The position numbers and the translations under genes were made by a program. Shown piece after piece: positions 37,738 through 49,572 of a stretch of DNA of 64,000 nt (positions are counted from its first letter, which is position 1; each line of letters begins with the position of its first letter). Under the pieces are notes generated by a model. It was not told the DNA's origin, made no database searches, and saw only the letters and a list, made by a program, of their open reading frames with translations. Origin of the DNA: Collybiopsis luxurians FD-317 M1 (taxonomy: Eukaryota; Basidiomycota; Agaricomycetes; Agaricales; Omphalotaceae); contig KN834762.1 in assembly GCA_000827265.1 (NCBI GenBank), positions 250,939 through 314,938 on the forward strand, given 5' to 3'.

Positions 37738-39648
37738 CTATGAGAACGACTTGAAACGGGGATGATACTCCGACACTTGTTCGACCGAAGTGTGAACTAT
37801 GATATTCAACGGAGGACTCTGAGACCTCGTTTCAGTAGTCGTCTCGTCGATGGACCTTTGCGCTCGGGCACCTCGTGGAGCAGGAAGGGTCCGAAGAGGT
37901 CTCTTAGGTTTGGACCGCTGTGAGTATGTTTGCGCCCGCTCTTGTGACGCATCATTGGCACCAGTGATCGCTTCGGAATGGCTCCTCTGATGAACGCCAT
38001 CGCGAGCAAACTCGGAAATAGCGGCGTGATGTTCCGATTGTGTACCCGCATTTTGCATGGTTCGAATTGAGGGTTCCTTTTCAATCTGAGAATGCGTACT
38101 TGTTGCGTGCAAAGGTATAGCAAATCTGCTACCAAATGAACTGCGATGGGAGGCGGCGGTGCGAATTCCAATTTTCTCATCGCTACTACCTGCTCCTGGG
38201 TAGGTATTCAGCATCGTCGAGTTACGATCTTCACTAGAGTCAGTTTCAGTTTGCTCGACACTGAGGCCCAAAACTGTGCGGACTATGATGAGCGTTGGCG
38301 CGATGCCCTGTTGTAAAATACTGATTATGCTTATTTTGAGGAAGATACAATTGAAGACACTCACGACTACCTGTACGAGGAAAGGGTACATGCTCGGGGT
38401 TGTTGGACGATCAAACGTGACTGCTATCGAAACAATTAGGGCAATAGGATATAGAATTCCCGATTCAAGCCTGAAACGAACCTGAAAGTGAGTGCCAAAG
38501 ACGAAAAGGGCGAATTCAGTCCTCACGTTATAGCAACGGCGGAGTTATATTTCTTTCTCAGTGTTTGAACCCTCAATGCCGACTCTGTTATTCTCCCAAT
38601 CCACCAGATCCTTCCCGCTGCAAAGAGTAACAATTTAGCCATTCGCTCTGTTGCAGTTAGTAAGTGAAAGCTAACCCAGGCATCCCGTCAGACCAAAGTT
38701 CAAACAGGTGTTCACGATGAGGTAGCTAAGAACAATCTTGTCTCCTTTTGTATATTGGTTGAAAGGGACAGAAAGGGTCGGATAACGAGATATGTCGCTA
38801 GCTTCAAAGCCTACGCCGATTATTGCAACGGCTACAGAAGAACGACAGAGGGGACAGATGAGCGCCGGCTGCTCGAACCACGGTGGTTGTATGCTCACCA
38901 TTGTTTACAATGGAAACACATAGTGGAAGCCATACCACAAGCCGACGCCTGTGCCAAATTGCTGAATTTCGTTGAATCTACATGCTGTTCAGGTTGAATG
39001 TGGTTCACACGGCTCGAGTACGCACCAAAATGAGGTCTGCGAGGAAGCTGGCAAAGGTGTTAACAATTAGAAGTTCAAAGGCAAGGGTCGAACGCACTTG
39101 GTCAAGACGTAAAGTAGGAATACTATAGTGCTGATCGGTGTATACAAGTTGTCAGTGGGAAAAAGTCCCCATGAAGCTTATCATGTTCGCTTACCCGCAG
39201 ATAAGATCCAATTGCTTATTTTCCCTCTCAATCGTCTTCTGATCTAAATTTCCCCAGTTTTGACCCAAGCTGAGCAACATTTGTTTCATCGTAGCGGCAG
39301 TATCCAATGTCGTAGTAGCTGTAGCCAAGAAGAACAAACCGATTAAAGCACTCCTCTGCAATGGGTTTTGTATTGAAGCCCCCTGTCGATGATGGAAGAA
39401 CACGCAGATGCAAAATAAAACAAAGAAGATTCCTTTCAAACTGGAATTCAGAAATCCTTTCGAATGTCATATTGCAAAATATGAAAGCATACCGTAGAAC
39501 AAGTAGGTGAGCTGTCTCATTTAACAAGGCATTCAGCGAAGACACTGAAGTCTTAGAAGGAAGCACATACAATAGTTTTGACGACTAGAGGCGAAATCAT
39601 CACATTATAGAACTGAGAATAATCCATCTTATCCTCGACGCTAGTCAT
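37738..39648 (-). CDS. Seven-transmembrane-type protein of unknown function (agaricomycete family)
   Basis: Joined minus-strand exons give hydrophobic segments alternating with loops: LKGIFFVLFCICVFFHHRQ, SALIGLFFLATATTTLDTAA, TIVFLLYVLTNFLADLIL, RRRLVVWLPLCVSIV, IVLSYLIVNTCLNFGLTG, then AGRIWWIGRITESALR, NSAVAITLESGILYPIALIV, and GIAPTLIIVRTVLGLSVEQ before a long polar tail that ends at 37738. The AGRIWW...ESGILYPIALI...GIAPTLIIVR order is one I know from many unannotated agaricomycete membrane proteins. The 5' end is doubtful: the exon from ATG 39648 (MTSVEDKMDYSQFYN) does not splice cleanly in frame onto the first span near 39450, so the start could differ or the N-terminus be damaged. No function can be assigned. 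Confidence 0.75.
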
Positions 39649-40675
39649 TGTTACCGTGCTCTCATTCAGCGCCTCGATTGGTAGGAATGGACAGAAACAA
39701 AGTGACGAGGCGACAAATCTGACAATGCTCTTAGGAAGAATTGCAGAAGGGGGAAGGGCGCACCATTTAATCAGCGTTTCAAAGTTAAATGGACTCGACT
39801 CGATTGATAGCTATATTACGAAGCAGATGCCCGCCTGTGCATTCTAAGCGGCTTGGGTGTCTGTTCCCACACATACATTCCGTCTCTGAATGACACATGG
39901 CAAGGTTGTGATGCAGATGTGATCAAACACAAGTACCGCTCAGAAGACTTGAGTGGGACAGCAATAGATACGAATGTAAGCCTGCGGACGGTAAGGAAAT
40001 CATTGAAGTACAAGAAATAAATGAGAGGTCCCGCAGATTGTAAGCACTGAACATGCAGGAACGAGTTTCAAATATCTCACGAAGCAGTCTTATCACCATT
40101 AGTATCAGTTCATCAGATGTATATATGCGCTAATGTCCGACCGAAAAGAAAATTGGGCTGTACGAATTACAACGATGTACGTAGATGAGAAAAACACCGC
40201 AAGTATTGAACGACGGAGGGAACGGAGGTTTGAAAGACGAGCAGGCGCTGATGCCCAAGTCGAGCATGGAATAACCAAAGAACGACAAACAAGGTTGAGG
40301 AATGAAGCTTGACCCAGCTCGCGTCGATTTTCACTCGGAATGAATATTGACAAAGTCAATTGTCACAGGCCTAGGGTGAGGCTAAACCGGGGCACTCTAC
40401 TGGAGTATAACCTAGCGGTTGACAGCATAGCGACTTATATCTGCAGTGCCAACAACTGCTGCCGCTGAGCTTCCCGACTGCAGTGTGAACCACAATAAAT
40501 TGACAGAAAGTACTTATAATAAACTGAAGGTGATGCTGAATCAACGGTACTGCGCAGCAAAGGGGTAGGAAAGACCAATAACGAAATAGAAATACCGTGG
40601 AAGTATATCCAAAAGACCGTAAGCAGGCAACAATAAACCGGTTATATATGAATCGACCGAGATCTTTCAAGCATA
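39649..40675. other. Intergenic, nothing recognised
   Basis: One kilobase between the 7-TM gene start and the 3' end of the next minus-strand gene. Short frames (40105-40359, 40371-40670, both minus) show no motif. The AT-rich stretch 40480-40680 suits 3' untranslated sequence. Confidence 0.4.
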
Positions 40676-41467
40676 CTACAATTTGATCAAAGGTTCCTCG
40701 TTCTGCTTGGTCGCATCAGAAGGCGCAGCGTACGACTCCATCTTCTCATACACCACATCCATACTGTCCGAAAGGTCAATAAGCTTCTCATCCAGAACGC
40801 GGGTGGGGATCTGCTGCGCTTCGACCTCAACCATCTCGCCGGGGGCCAAACGACTTTCTTCGTCAGCACTGGCCCGAGCAGCAGCACGTTGCTGGCGGCG
40901 TTGACGGACCATGGCGCGCACGAGGGTGAAGATAGCAGCGAACACAAAGATGAAGGTAAGAAGCACGATCTGTACGCGAAGGATAGGCCGAGTTTGATCA
41001 CGAAGGAGCTGGAAGCGCTGGTAAACACCATCCTGATATGATGCAGCATCTTCCGCGCGGTTAAAAACGGCGTCGTTTATGATCATGGCAATGCTGAAAA
41101 ACAAATTGGACAGGATTCTGCCCAATACGGCAAGTTTGGAAGGCTTCTTCTTGTTCTCGGCCTCCCTCTTAGCTTTTCTTTCCGCTACGCGTTTCTTGGC
41201 AATTTCTTTCAGGTCAGGTCGGAGACGCATGAAAAGGCCAAGGGCGCAGCGAAGCGAGGTGAAAAGGGCCAAGAGATAGAAGAAGAGCAAGATAAAGGAT
41301 AACGAGACGATGGCAGACCAGGAGATCACTGCCCGAGCTTGGGATTTAAGCGATTCTTTGACTCCATCACTGATGGTAATGGCGAAAGGCAAGGTGTCAA
41401 AAGGATAGAAGGCTTCGAGCAAAAGCCCGTAGAGCGCAACACCGTATCGAATCAGGGATATGATCAT
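40676..41467 (-). CDS. Unknown multi-span membrane protein, intronless
   Basis: A single open frame of 263 residues, unusual here because nearly every other gene is split. Hydrophobic segments lie at about residues 2-20, 45-75 (AIVSLSFILLFFYLLALFTSL), 110-130 (ILSNLFFSIAMIINDAVF) and 162-185 (VQIVLLTFIFVFAAIFTLV). Between the second and third is a highly charged Lys/Arg/Glu stretch (AKKRVAERKAKREAENKKK). The C-terminal 75 residues are polar and acidic. I do not recognise the family. It lies 142 bp downstream of TAF6 in the same direction. Length, clean start and absence of stops make it a real gene. Confidence 0.7.
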   Translation of the reverse strand: MIISLIRYGVALYGLLLEAFYPFDTLPFAITISDGVKESLKSQARAVISWSAIVSLSFILLFFYLLALFTSLRCALGLFMRLRPDLKEIAKKRVAERKAKREAENKKKPSKLAVLGRILSNLFFSIAMIINDAVFNRAEDAASYQDGVYQRFQLLRDQTRPILRVQIVLLTFIFVFAAIFTLVRAMVRQRRQQRAAARASADEESRLAPGEMVEVEAQQIPTRVLDEKLIDLSDSMDVVYEKMESYAAPSDATKQNEEPLIKL

Positions 41468-41609
41468 GAAGGTTGTGGTTTGGAAGAAAGGTGTAGATTG
41501 CAGTGCCGAATCAGTTCACAGTCTAGATCATTGGAATGCCGAGCGCTTATGTGTCCTCTCTAAGCAGGATTACGCAAATAACCCGATAGGTCGAAATAAT
41601 AATTACTGT

Positions 41610-43279
41610 CTACGTTATCAAGTCTTCATCCATATTCTCACCTAGGATTGCCCTAGCCCATGCTGCGTCGCCCTCTACTTTGCCAGCAAAAAAGTCTCCC
41701 AAAATTTCATGCAATTGCATCGATGTTTGAAGGTCGGCTTCATTGGCCAGGTTCAGAGAATCCGTCATTTCTGAGTCGGAGGGTGGATGTAAGACACGTA
41801 AGGCATCCATAACCGCCTTAATGAGCACCTCATTCTCAGCCCATTCCATGTCATTTTCAACTTCACTTCCGACCACCTTCGCGCCTCCACTGTCAACTAA
41901 ACCCTTCCGCACAGCTTCCTTCCCGACACCTATCAGTCCCCTGATAGCACCTTCCCGAGTTCCTTTACTTTTTCCAGGAGAAATCAACGCAAGAAGTAAG
42001 GTTTTCATTATTCGCGGGGATAGTGACGGGTACGTTGTCGAGTGTTTTGTAAGGAGACCGGATAATGTTTGAGAAGATATTGTTCGCAGTTGGGTGGAAT
42101 GTGAGCGGGGTAGGGACGAGTGTAATAGTGTTGAGAGGAGAGGAGGAAGTAGCTGGTGTAACTATGAGAAGAAGACAAATGTTAGACCAGAGCGCTCTTC
42201 TCAGGGAACAACACTTACATATGGCTCTACGAACAATGTCTTATTGTCCAATATCGACCCAATAACTTCCATTAACACTTCCAGTATTTTGCCATCCATT
42301 TCGGATTGACCACCTTCTTTCAAGGCACCTACAACACCCTCTGCAACCCACCGAATCAAATACGGCAGCAACGCTTGTAATCCTGCGTCGCTGCGTAGAC
42401 TTGCCAAAGCTGCCGTACGCTTGGCAAAATCGGAAGAAGGTGGCAGTAGGGAGGACGTAAGGCGAGTATAATACAGCTGCAGTTCTCTTGAAAGAACCTG
42501 CTTAACAAGAGGTTGTTGAGCCTGTTGCTGCTGCTGTGGCTTCTTCGCATTTCCAGCAACTCCAGTCCCGTTAAGTATCGCTAACGGAGGTGCAGATGGG
42601 GCCGCCACCACGCCATTCGTCTTGGGAGTCTCAGCGATTGCGTTGTTATCGACTTCTCGTGGGACTGCAGGCGGGTTCTCCGGAATTAAGGGCTGGACAC
42701 CTTCTACGGCCAACCAATGAGCCGTCCAACTAACTCCCTTTGGCATAACAATTTTCTCTTCCCTCAACACCCTATCGAAATCAATTTCCTCATCCTCAAC
42801 AAAATAAACTGCACCGGCGGTGTTTGTCGATGATGACGCGGTATTGCCAGCGTATATAGGTGCCGCACGGCGGAATGTTGGTGGATTGTGCGGAGTATGA
42901 CCATACAAGGGCTCAATGTTAAGAACTCGAAGGGCTTGTTCGATATCCGAGGTAGTCATTGTTGTTCGCCGGCCATGTCGCATGAATTTAGCGGCTTCCT
43001 GTAATCTGTTGAGCGCAAGAGCATCCAGGAAACTTTTTCTTCGAACACATTACCTCAACGACTTGATGGATTCTGTACTCAACGTCGCTGGCCAGCGCGG
43101 TCGCTACAACGTCTGAGATATTGATGCTCAGCATTTCTGCCACATCCTGCAGTACCGACGCGTCAATTTATGATTATTGAGGCCCATAGTTGAATATGCA
43201 CACTTTTATCGAATCAATCTTGAATACGCCTGCATGCTGTGGCTGGGCTGGACGAACTTTTGCAGGCTTGGTCGCCATG
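41610..43279 (-). CDS. TAF6: Transcription initiation factor TFIID/SAGA subunit TAF6
   Basis: Histone-fold subunit shared by TFIID and SAGA. The start at 43279 reads MATKPAKVRPAQPQHAG, then GVFKIDSIK, spliced to DVAEMLSINISDVVATAL and ASDVEYRIHQVVE, then KFMRHGRRTTMTT, SDIEQALRVLNIEPLYGHT, the complete TAF6 histone fold and its hallmark end. The middle has EEIDFDRVLREEKIVMPKGV and a short Gln-rich run (KKPQQQQQAQQ). The HEAT-repeat half follows: LSRELQLYYTRLTSSLL, GLQALLPYLIRWVAEGV, KTLFVEPY, spliced to LHQLLPPLLSTLLHSSLP, TISSQTLSGLLTKHSTTYP and KTLLLALISPGKSKGTR, and it stops at 41610. Four or five exons. The identity is secure. Confidence 0.95.
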
Positions 43280-43810
43280 TTGTATAGAGAGATTTCAATG
43301 GGTACAAAACTGGAGTAAATACAAGGTTTCAGTTCGGAAGGCAATCGGAAAGTCAACCAGTCCACTGGGATCCAACCTAGAGATTGGGATGAGTGAAAAG
43401 GCACCAATTTATTGAGTCCGAGCTTGCCAGCGTACCACGGACTATTGCGCAAAACGAAATACAGTATGCTACACCGAATGCCAAGATGGTCCGAGTCCGA
43501 GTCTGCGTCAATGTGAAGTTGAAGAAACAACGATGAAAGAGGTCACGTGGGTTCATAAACCTTGCTTTGACCATGCAACGCGCCGAGCGGTAACTTTGAT
43601 ATAACCGAGTAGCGCCGGCGAGCGGCAGAGCCCGCTACCTTCGAATCTCAGCATGTAAATTTCATCAATGTTTACTTCGTGGTTTTTTAAATTGGTATTA
43701 TACGGCTGCAGATCTGGCACTCTTGTCCCTCAGTAAATCTTCGCCCTTCATGTAGATCACACAGGTATATGGGTATACACAAAGTTGAACTGACACATCC
43801 GGTAGTGCAT
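43280..43810. other. Intergenic between TAF6 and the Helitron fragment
   Basis: The TAF6 promoter side. Minus-strand frames at 43174-43574 overlap the TAF6 first exon in other frames and are shadows. No Helitron 3' hairpin with CTAG end was identified here by eye. Confidence 0.4.
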
Positions 43811-45180
43811 CTACATCTTGGCTTTCAGAGAGGTCTGCAGAAGCATCTCACGATGTTGAAGCATATTGAACAATGTGAAAGAAAAAGAGTAATGCTTTTG
43901 AAATCGTTGGTCGCCCAATAAGAGAAGATGCTTTCCATGACATTTAAGGGAAACCGTCACAGTTCTTTTATAATCTTCTAACCCTCCGATTCCATACAGA
44001 AACAAAGTTGGATATATCATCGGGAACAAGACAGGATTAAAAAACTCATTTACAGGTGTAGGATCATGTGGTAATTGAACGTAAGAACCGTTGCGCTTGA
44101 GATGACGAACGGCAGCTGCTCGGAGTTCATTAGAGGTGCCGTTACCATCGACATATGTAATTACAACACTCTCGAAAGGAATTTCCTTTTCAAGAATGTC
44201 CGAGGATGAAGTACCATCTTGAACGGGGCCGTAACCACTTGTTAGGCCATCGGACGAAAGGTTAGAGGTCATATACTCGATATGAGCCAGAAGCACGAAA
44301 TTAGGAGGAAGGGAATCGAGCAGCCCATCATTTATGTCGATATTCTTATACAAGGTCTTATGTTTCTTGAGCCATACCAACGCAGATTGCACCTTCGCGG
44401 GGCGTACCGACAAAGACTTTGCATGCTTTCGAATCCAATCGGGGGTAGGTTTGCTTGACCCTACAAACATAATGCAAATAGGAGAAAGTAACTCATCAAC
44501 AGATGGTGGCAGCATCTTTGCAACAGGCTCAGGTTGCTGGGGAAAGATAATTATAATGATATTGCCTTTAAATCCAGTTGTGAAATGGGTGTAGATATTC
44601 TGTCTTCTTTTAATTGAATAATCCAACTTTTTGCTCTGCATCGGGAAATCATAGCTTCCTCGACGACAGTAAGATCTTGTAGCTTGGGTGGGGCATCTCC
44701 TAAGAACATATGATTGGCCAGAGAAAGGGGAGGTGTTTTGCCATTACTGAGAGAGCGAAAGCAGCTTTTGCAGAGTAACAACTTGATGTCATCGGAATCT
44801 GTTTGATCAACTCTGTTCAAATCCACAAGACATTCAGGATAGCCAGGCAATCTTGGGATCGATGGAGAGACACATTCAGGATCCAACCACCCTGGATCAA
44901 CAGGGGCAGGATACCAGGGATGTATGCAATGGTTGGGAGAACAAAGCAAAGTCATATTGAGGGATTCAACAGGGCATGATTTGCAATCTGAGACCAAACA
45001 TTCTTCACTGCAAGAACCACAGATAAATGAAGAGAGACACTCTTTTGACAATGAGTTCTTGAAAGCAGTCACAAGATCCCATTTGTGCTCTTCAGAAACT
45101 AGGCTGGGCCATGCCTTACGAATTGAATCAAGTTTTGACTGAAGTTGCATGTACTCAGAAGAGTTTGAATTAGGCTGCAA
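43811..45180 (-). mobile_element. Truncated Helitron protein fragment (DUF6570 plus helitron-like N domain)
   Basis: Remnant of an agaricomycete Helitron replicase/helicase. The upstream frame (45180 to about 44600) reads ECLSSFICGSCSE, GWLDPECVSP, LLLCKSCFRSLSNGKTPP, LSLANHMFLGDAPPKLQDL and TVVEEAMISRCRAKSWIIQL, the usual block before the helitron-like domain. A frameshift near 44600 moves to the second frame: IFPQQPEPVAKMLPPS, PICIMFVGSSKPTPDWI, VSALVWLKKHK-like, SNELRAAAVRHLKRNGSY, NEFFNPVLFPMIYPTLF and KHYSFSFTLFNML, ending at LQTSLKAKM-stop (43811). The Rep HUH motifs and the helicase are absent, so it is inactive. No terminal sequences were found. Confidence 0.88.
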
Positions 45181-45560
45181 TGCTTCGACGTACTCGGTAA
45201 GTCTATGACAAAGCGGGACAAGAGAGATTGAGCGAGATGAGAATCATAAGACACCCACACGGGGTGCGCAGAAACAGTAAATGAAAGCTGGACCATGTCT
45301 AAAAGCGAGCGAAAAAAAAGAGAAGGGAGAAAAGCCGGAAAAGGAAAGATGAAACGTAACCATGAGAATTTGAAATAGGCTAAAAAGGCAGGTTAAAAAG
45401 CGCTTTGACCACCCTTATGATCGGGAAAAGGTCCAGGTCTAAAACCCACTACCTAAAGGTAGCGGGAATTTGCAGTGTCGAAATAATTAAAACAGAGTTA
45501 TTTAAACGCATCAACGTCGGTCATTCAAGGCGAGGAAAATAAGAATAATTATCCTGCAAT
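45181..45560. other. Flank of the Helitron fragment, nothing recognised
   Basis: A short minus frame (45099-45296) could be a further piece of the Helitron reading frame, but it carries no recognisable motif. The rest separates the fragment from the FAD monooxygenase stop codon. Confidence 0.35.
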
Positions 45561-47433
45561 CTAGTCATCCTCCAGCCGCAAAAGAGCCTCTTTCAAGGAA
45601 TCCTCAACAGTGGTGGTCCAACACCACTCCCACTCATCTTGAATCAGGCCAAACATCTCCTGAAGCTTATCAATAATAGCTGCAGTTTCTCCTTTCGCAA
45701 AGTCGAAATCATACTGTAACGTGAAATAACGCCCGTTCGCATTAGCCTTGTCGCTCATTTGTTGTGTCCAGGGGCGTCGAAAACTGTCGTAGACTCTGAG
45801 GGCCCTGGGAAGAGTATCCAGTGTAGTGCGAGGGTCACCAAGTAGTTCGGCTAGAAAGTAAGCGTCCTGACTACGATTCAAAAGATGTTTTTGTTGGACT
45901 GTATTAATTCAACCAACCTCGATAGCTTGTTGCGCGCCGGTTCCCTGATGGGGACTGGAAGCGTGAGCCTAGATAAGCAAAGAAAGAAATAGGATCAAAT
46001 ACAAGACCAGTTGTGTAAAAGGACGAACTGCGTCTCCTATAAGAACTACATTCTCCGAAATGTACGTAGGTAAAGGTTTGACCCGATGTATAGCCCATAG
46101 GGTTGGTCTGCGAACGTACTACGGGAGTATGCAAGATTCGCCCTCATTAGCCAAGTTACTCCCTTCAAGTATGTACTAACCTTGAGCCAGTTTCTAACCT
46201 CGGGTTCCCAGTTTTCGAACTGAGTGATATTGAATAACTCTGTTTCATCAACTTCCTTGCTCCAAGGACCTTGGTATGGCATATCTTGCAATTCGGGCTG
46301 TGAATGAAAAACTACCAGGTTCACCATGTGTCCTTTTGATACAGGATAGACTATCATATGCTGTAAACACCGTTATCAAGTTAGCGCATCGCACGGAATT
46401 CTCAAAATGCAGGAAGGAACTCACCACGTTTGTTCCAACGTACTGCGAAAGGGAGAAAATAGTCAGGATGACGAAGGTCCACCCTCGCAGAAGGAAAAGC
46501 TCTACCATAGTCGGAGTCGTCGGAAGCGCCAATAATCCCTTGTCGCAATCTTGCTTTAGTCTCTCCACGGGAATAAGAGCTCGATACGCAACCGATCCAA
46601 TCCAAGAAAGGTAATCTCGGCCAGCTAATAATTCTTGTTCGTCCTTGAGCCGACCCTGATTACGAGCGATCTCCGCTTGTTCTCGAAGAAGACAATTTCT
46701 AACGGCCGAGCGTATCCCATCGGCGCCAATGAGTACATCGCAGGTGGCAATCGTGCCATCTTCGAATGAAAGGTGTATAGGTCCCCCGTCTCGACTTTGT
46801 GAGTAAGACTTGAGCCGTTTAGAATGGTGGATTTGACAGGATGGGGATAGATGCTTCAGTAAGACTTGCTGGAATTGTGGCCGGTGAAAAGTGAGCAATG
46901 GCCCTGTACTGGCTGTGAACCAGAGATTGCGGGAAGAACTACGACCTACGTACCACGACTAAAGAGATTGCCAAAAGTAAAACCGTTCGATTGGTCACTC
47001 TTCCTGAAGGAAAAGGTACGGACTATGAGGTCGGGACGGAAAGAAAGGCCAGTGAGGATAACAAAAGCCAAAACCGCAGAAGAGCGGAACTCACTCCGAC
47101 CATTCTTTGGTGAAACTGTCGTAAGCTTTGCCATATCGTCATCCACTCCAAGAGCACAAAGAACCTGCGGCGCAGCCCGTTAGGGTCGAAACCGCTGAGT
47201 AGGAACAAAGCTCATACATTCCATGCACGAGGCCAGATCCCAAGCCCAGCACCAAACGGAGAGAATTTAGCTGCAGACTCGTAGATGTTAACGGAAATGT
47301 CTGGATATTTGGCCAAAGCGCAAGCATGGCTCAATCCTCCAATACCGCCCCCGCTATGAAAGGTTGAGCGCAGATTACAAGCTCAACGCAATACGACGCA
47401 CCATATGGCGACCCTGAACTTTACGGCTCCCAT
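45561..47433 (-). CDS. FAD-dependent monooxygenase (salicylate hydroxylase-like)
   Basis: Class A flavoprotein hydroxylase of aromatic compounds. The start at 47433 reads MGAVKFRVAI, spliced to CGGGIGGLSHACALAKYP (dinucleotide-binding GxGxxG), then VNIYESAAKFSPFGAGLGI and WPRAW. Later exons carry MLTFHRPQFQQVLLKHL, CDVLIGADGIRSAVR (DG motif), YLSWIGSVAYRALIPVERL, VNLVVFHSQPELQ and the flavin-binding GDAAHASSPHQGTGAQQAIE, joined across an intron inside GDA|AHA, then DAYFLAELLGDPRT. The protein ends LLRLEDD at 45561. All three family signatures are present. The sequence is closest in feel to fungal salicylate hydroxylase-like enzymes, but the substrate cannot be read from sequence. Confidence 0.9.
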
Positions 47434-49572
47434 AAGATGTAGCGAGTGAAGTATCGAGAAACCCCCCAGCGTCCAAAGCCTATGAGGCAAACGGTGAAGG
47501 CGATTCTTTGTTGGATCCACATAAGTCAGAGGTTATAATCAAAAACGACTAGATCAAGATTGTGGCGTAAGTTCGACTTGGAAATGGAATTGAGTGGGTT
47601 TCTTCGAGGGCCAGCGAATCTTGGTCCACAGAGGATATACAAGCTGTGCAGCAAAGCATCGAAACCCGATACGATAGCATCTTCGAGATTATCAGAGTCC
47701 GAAGGCTAGAAATCAGAGCGCAAAATCCGCGGATTGTGTGCCTTGAAGGGAACGTGGTCTGAAGCCCCCGCCCTAGGGAATCCTGAGTGGTATACGGAGA
47801 GAAGCAGAAGATCTTCGACACGAGTATATTTGTCATCCGCAGAGAACAGACGTACGATTCTGCGAGGATAGAACTGATTATTAGTCAATGTATTTCAAGT
47901 TTTACGGTTTAAAACCTCACAGCTACGAACACTTTGGTTTGCAACTAAAAGGTGCTGGGCCGTTCTAGCCCTGGATACCCGATAAGGCTAATATGAAGAA
48001 ATGGCTGAAATTCAGCCCAGAAGGTGGAAGGGTACGAGCAGGGAAAAGCAGAAAAATTGTGTCCGCGGAATCCTCACCGCCAAAGAAGTGATGCAAAAGA
48101 ATACCCTTCTTGCTCCAAATTCCCTGGAAGGAGCCAAGCAGGAGAAGCTTCCCCGCGTAATGCGTTATCGTATGGGATGATCCCAGGGCGCTTGCAGTGA
48201 GACATCTGCCGGTATGTTATCCTCCGAATGGCGAACTTCTGGTGCTTGCTCAATCAGGAGCATAGAATTCTAGTTGCAGGGCCTCAACGACACGAAAGCG
48301 ATGGCAAGGCGAGAAATAGTCGGACAAGACGATTCTGCTAGCTCTCTGGTCCTTGCATCGAGGTAAGCTAGATAAGTATATGGCTAATGAGTTCAGCGTT
48401 AAGGAAAGGCATTGACGACCGGAACTTGCCATGTCCTGAAGGACACCATTCCGACGAACGCCTCCAACACCATCAATCCAAACTCTTTTCAAGTTCAACG
48501 CCAGCCATTGGCCAACTCCTGCTATCTCCCAGATTATATTTAGAACCAAAAATCGGTATTCAGTTTCTGGTACATATGCATTTAGAACAAAACCAGATAC
48601 TAGCATCAAACGATCATTAGAACGGCCCAAACAGGAAGTAATAAGACCCGTGCTCGTGCCTGCTCAGAGAACAAGGGACCTGATGCGTCGATCATCCTTC
48701 CTTCCAGCTATAGCTATGGGTTACCCATATGCATGTACACAGACGATACCGGCTCATATCCCCCTCGATATTCTGTCTTGTCGGAGATTATGCCAACCGG
48801 AATGGGCATGGCATTGATGACTAGCGGGTACAGTTTTTTCTGATGCTGCACAGTTTTCATCTACACGTCATCCTGGATTTGCCTCTAGCAACGAAATTGG
48901 CATTGCAGCGATTCCTGTCCCTTTCGTCGATTACCGCCCCTTCGCTGCCCGAGGTAATAGTCTGGCATTCAGAAAAAAGACGCGCATATATGCATACATT
49001 CCAAAGATGCGTCTCCAGGGAAACGTATATGAGTGTTACTCGTCAAAAAATGCTGGCCTAAGCTTACTTTACCAGACATAGACATTAAAGTTAAGCTCTG
49101 TTCTACCACCAGCTGACTACAGCTTTGACGCTGCGCCGGAGGTACATGGGCATACGTCATATCATGTATCTAGTTTTTTTCAAAGCTATCCTCTGCTTTC
49201 TGCATATGTAAGTGATCATTTAGCAGGATATTGAAGCATGACCTCATTCCTTCTCTTCCATACCTTTTCAAAGAGATTTCTTTCGTATCCTCCTTTGCTC
49301 TTTCCATACTTCCCCGTCTCAGCGCTAATTGTTGACATTCAACAAATTTTATCCATCACCATTTCCGTCCCGGAGTCATTGAACAGACGGAACAGTCGTG
49401 GTCTGCCGAGCTCAATGACGTCTTGAATACAGTGGGTGAAAGATGAGGTCATTTTTCACTTCCCTGCAACTTCCATCTCGGACCCCACATCCATTTCCAA
49501 GCTTGTGCCTTCGAACGGGAAGACTAAGGCCGTAGCCACCTTCTTTTTGCCAATTTTTTTTAAAGTTTAGGT
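47434..49572. other. Gene-free region
   Basis: 2.1 kb between the divergent FAD monooxygenase and LanC-like genes. Minus frames at 47549-47888 and 48250-48630 lack motifs or joinable exons. A pyrimidine-rich stretch at 49240-49400 and 49480-49570 probably belongs to the LanC-like promoter. Confidence 0.45.

Noticed and set aside
40676..41467. Assignment of the intronless membrane protein to a BAP31-like or SNARE-like family
   Set aside because: Spans and a charged middle segment are suggestive, but no diagnostic motif is present, so it is left unnamed.
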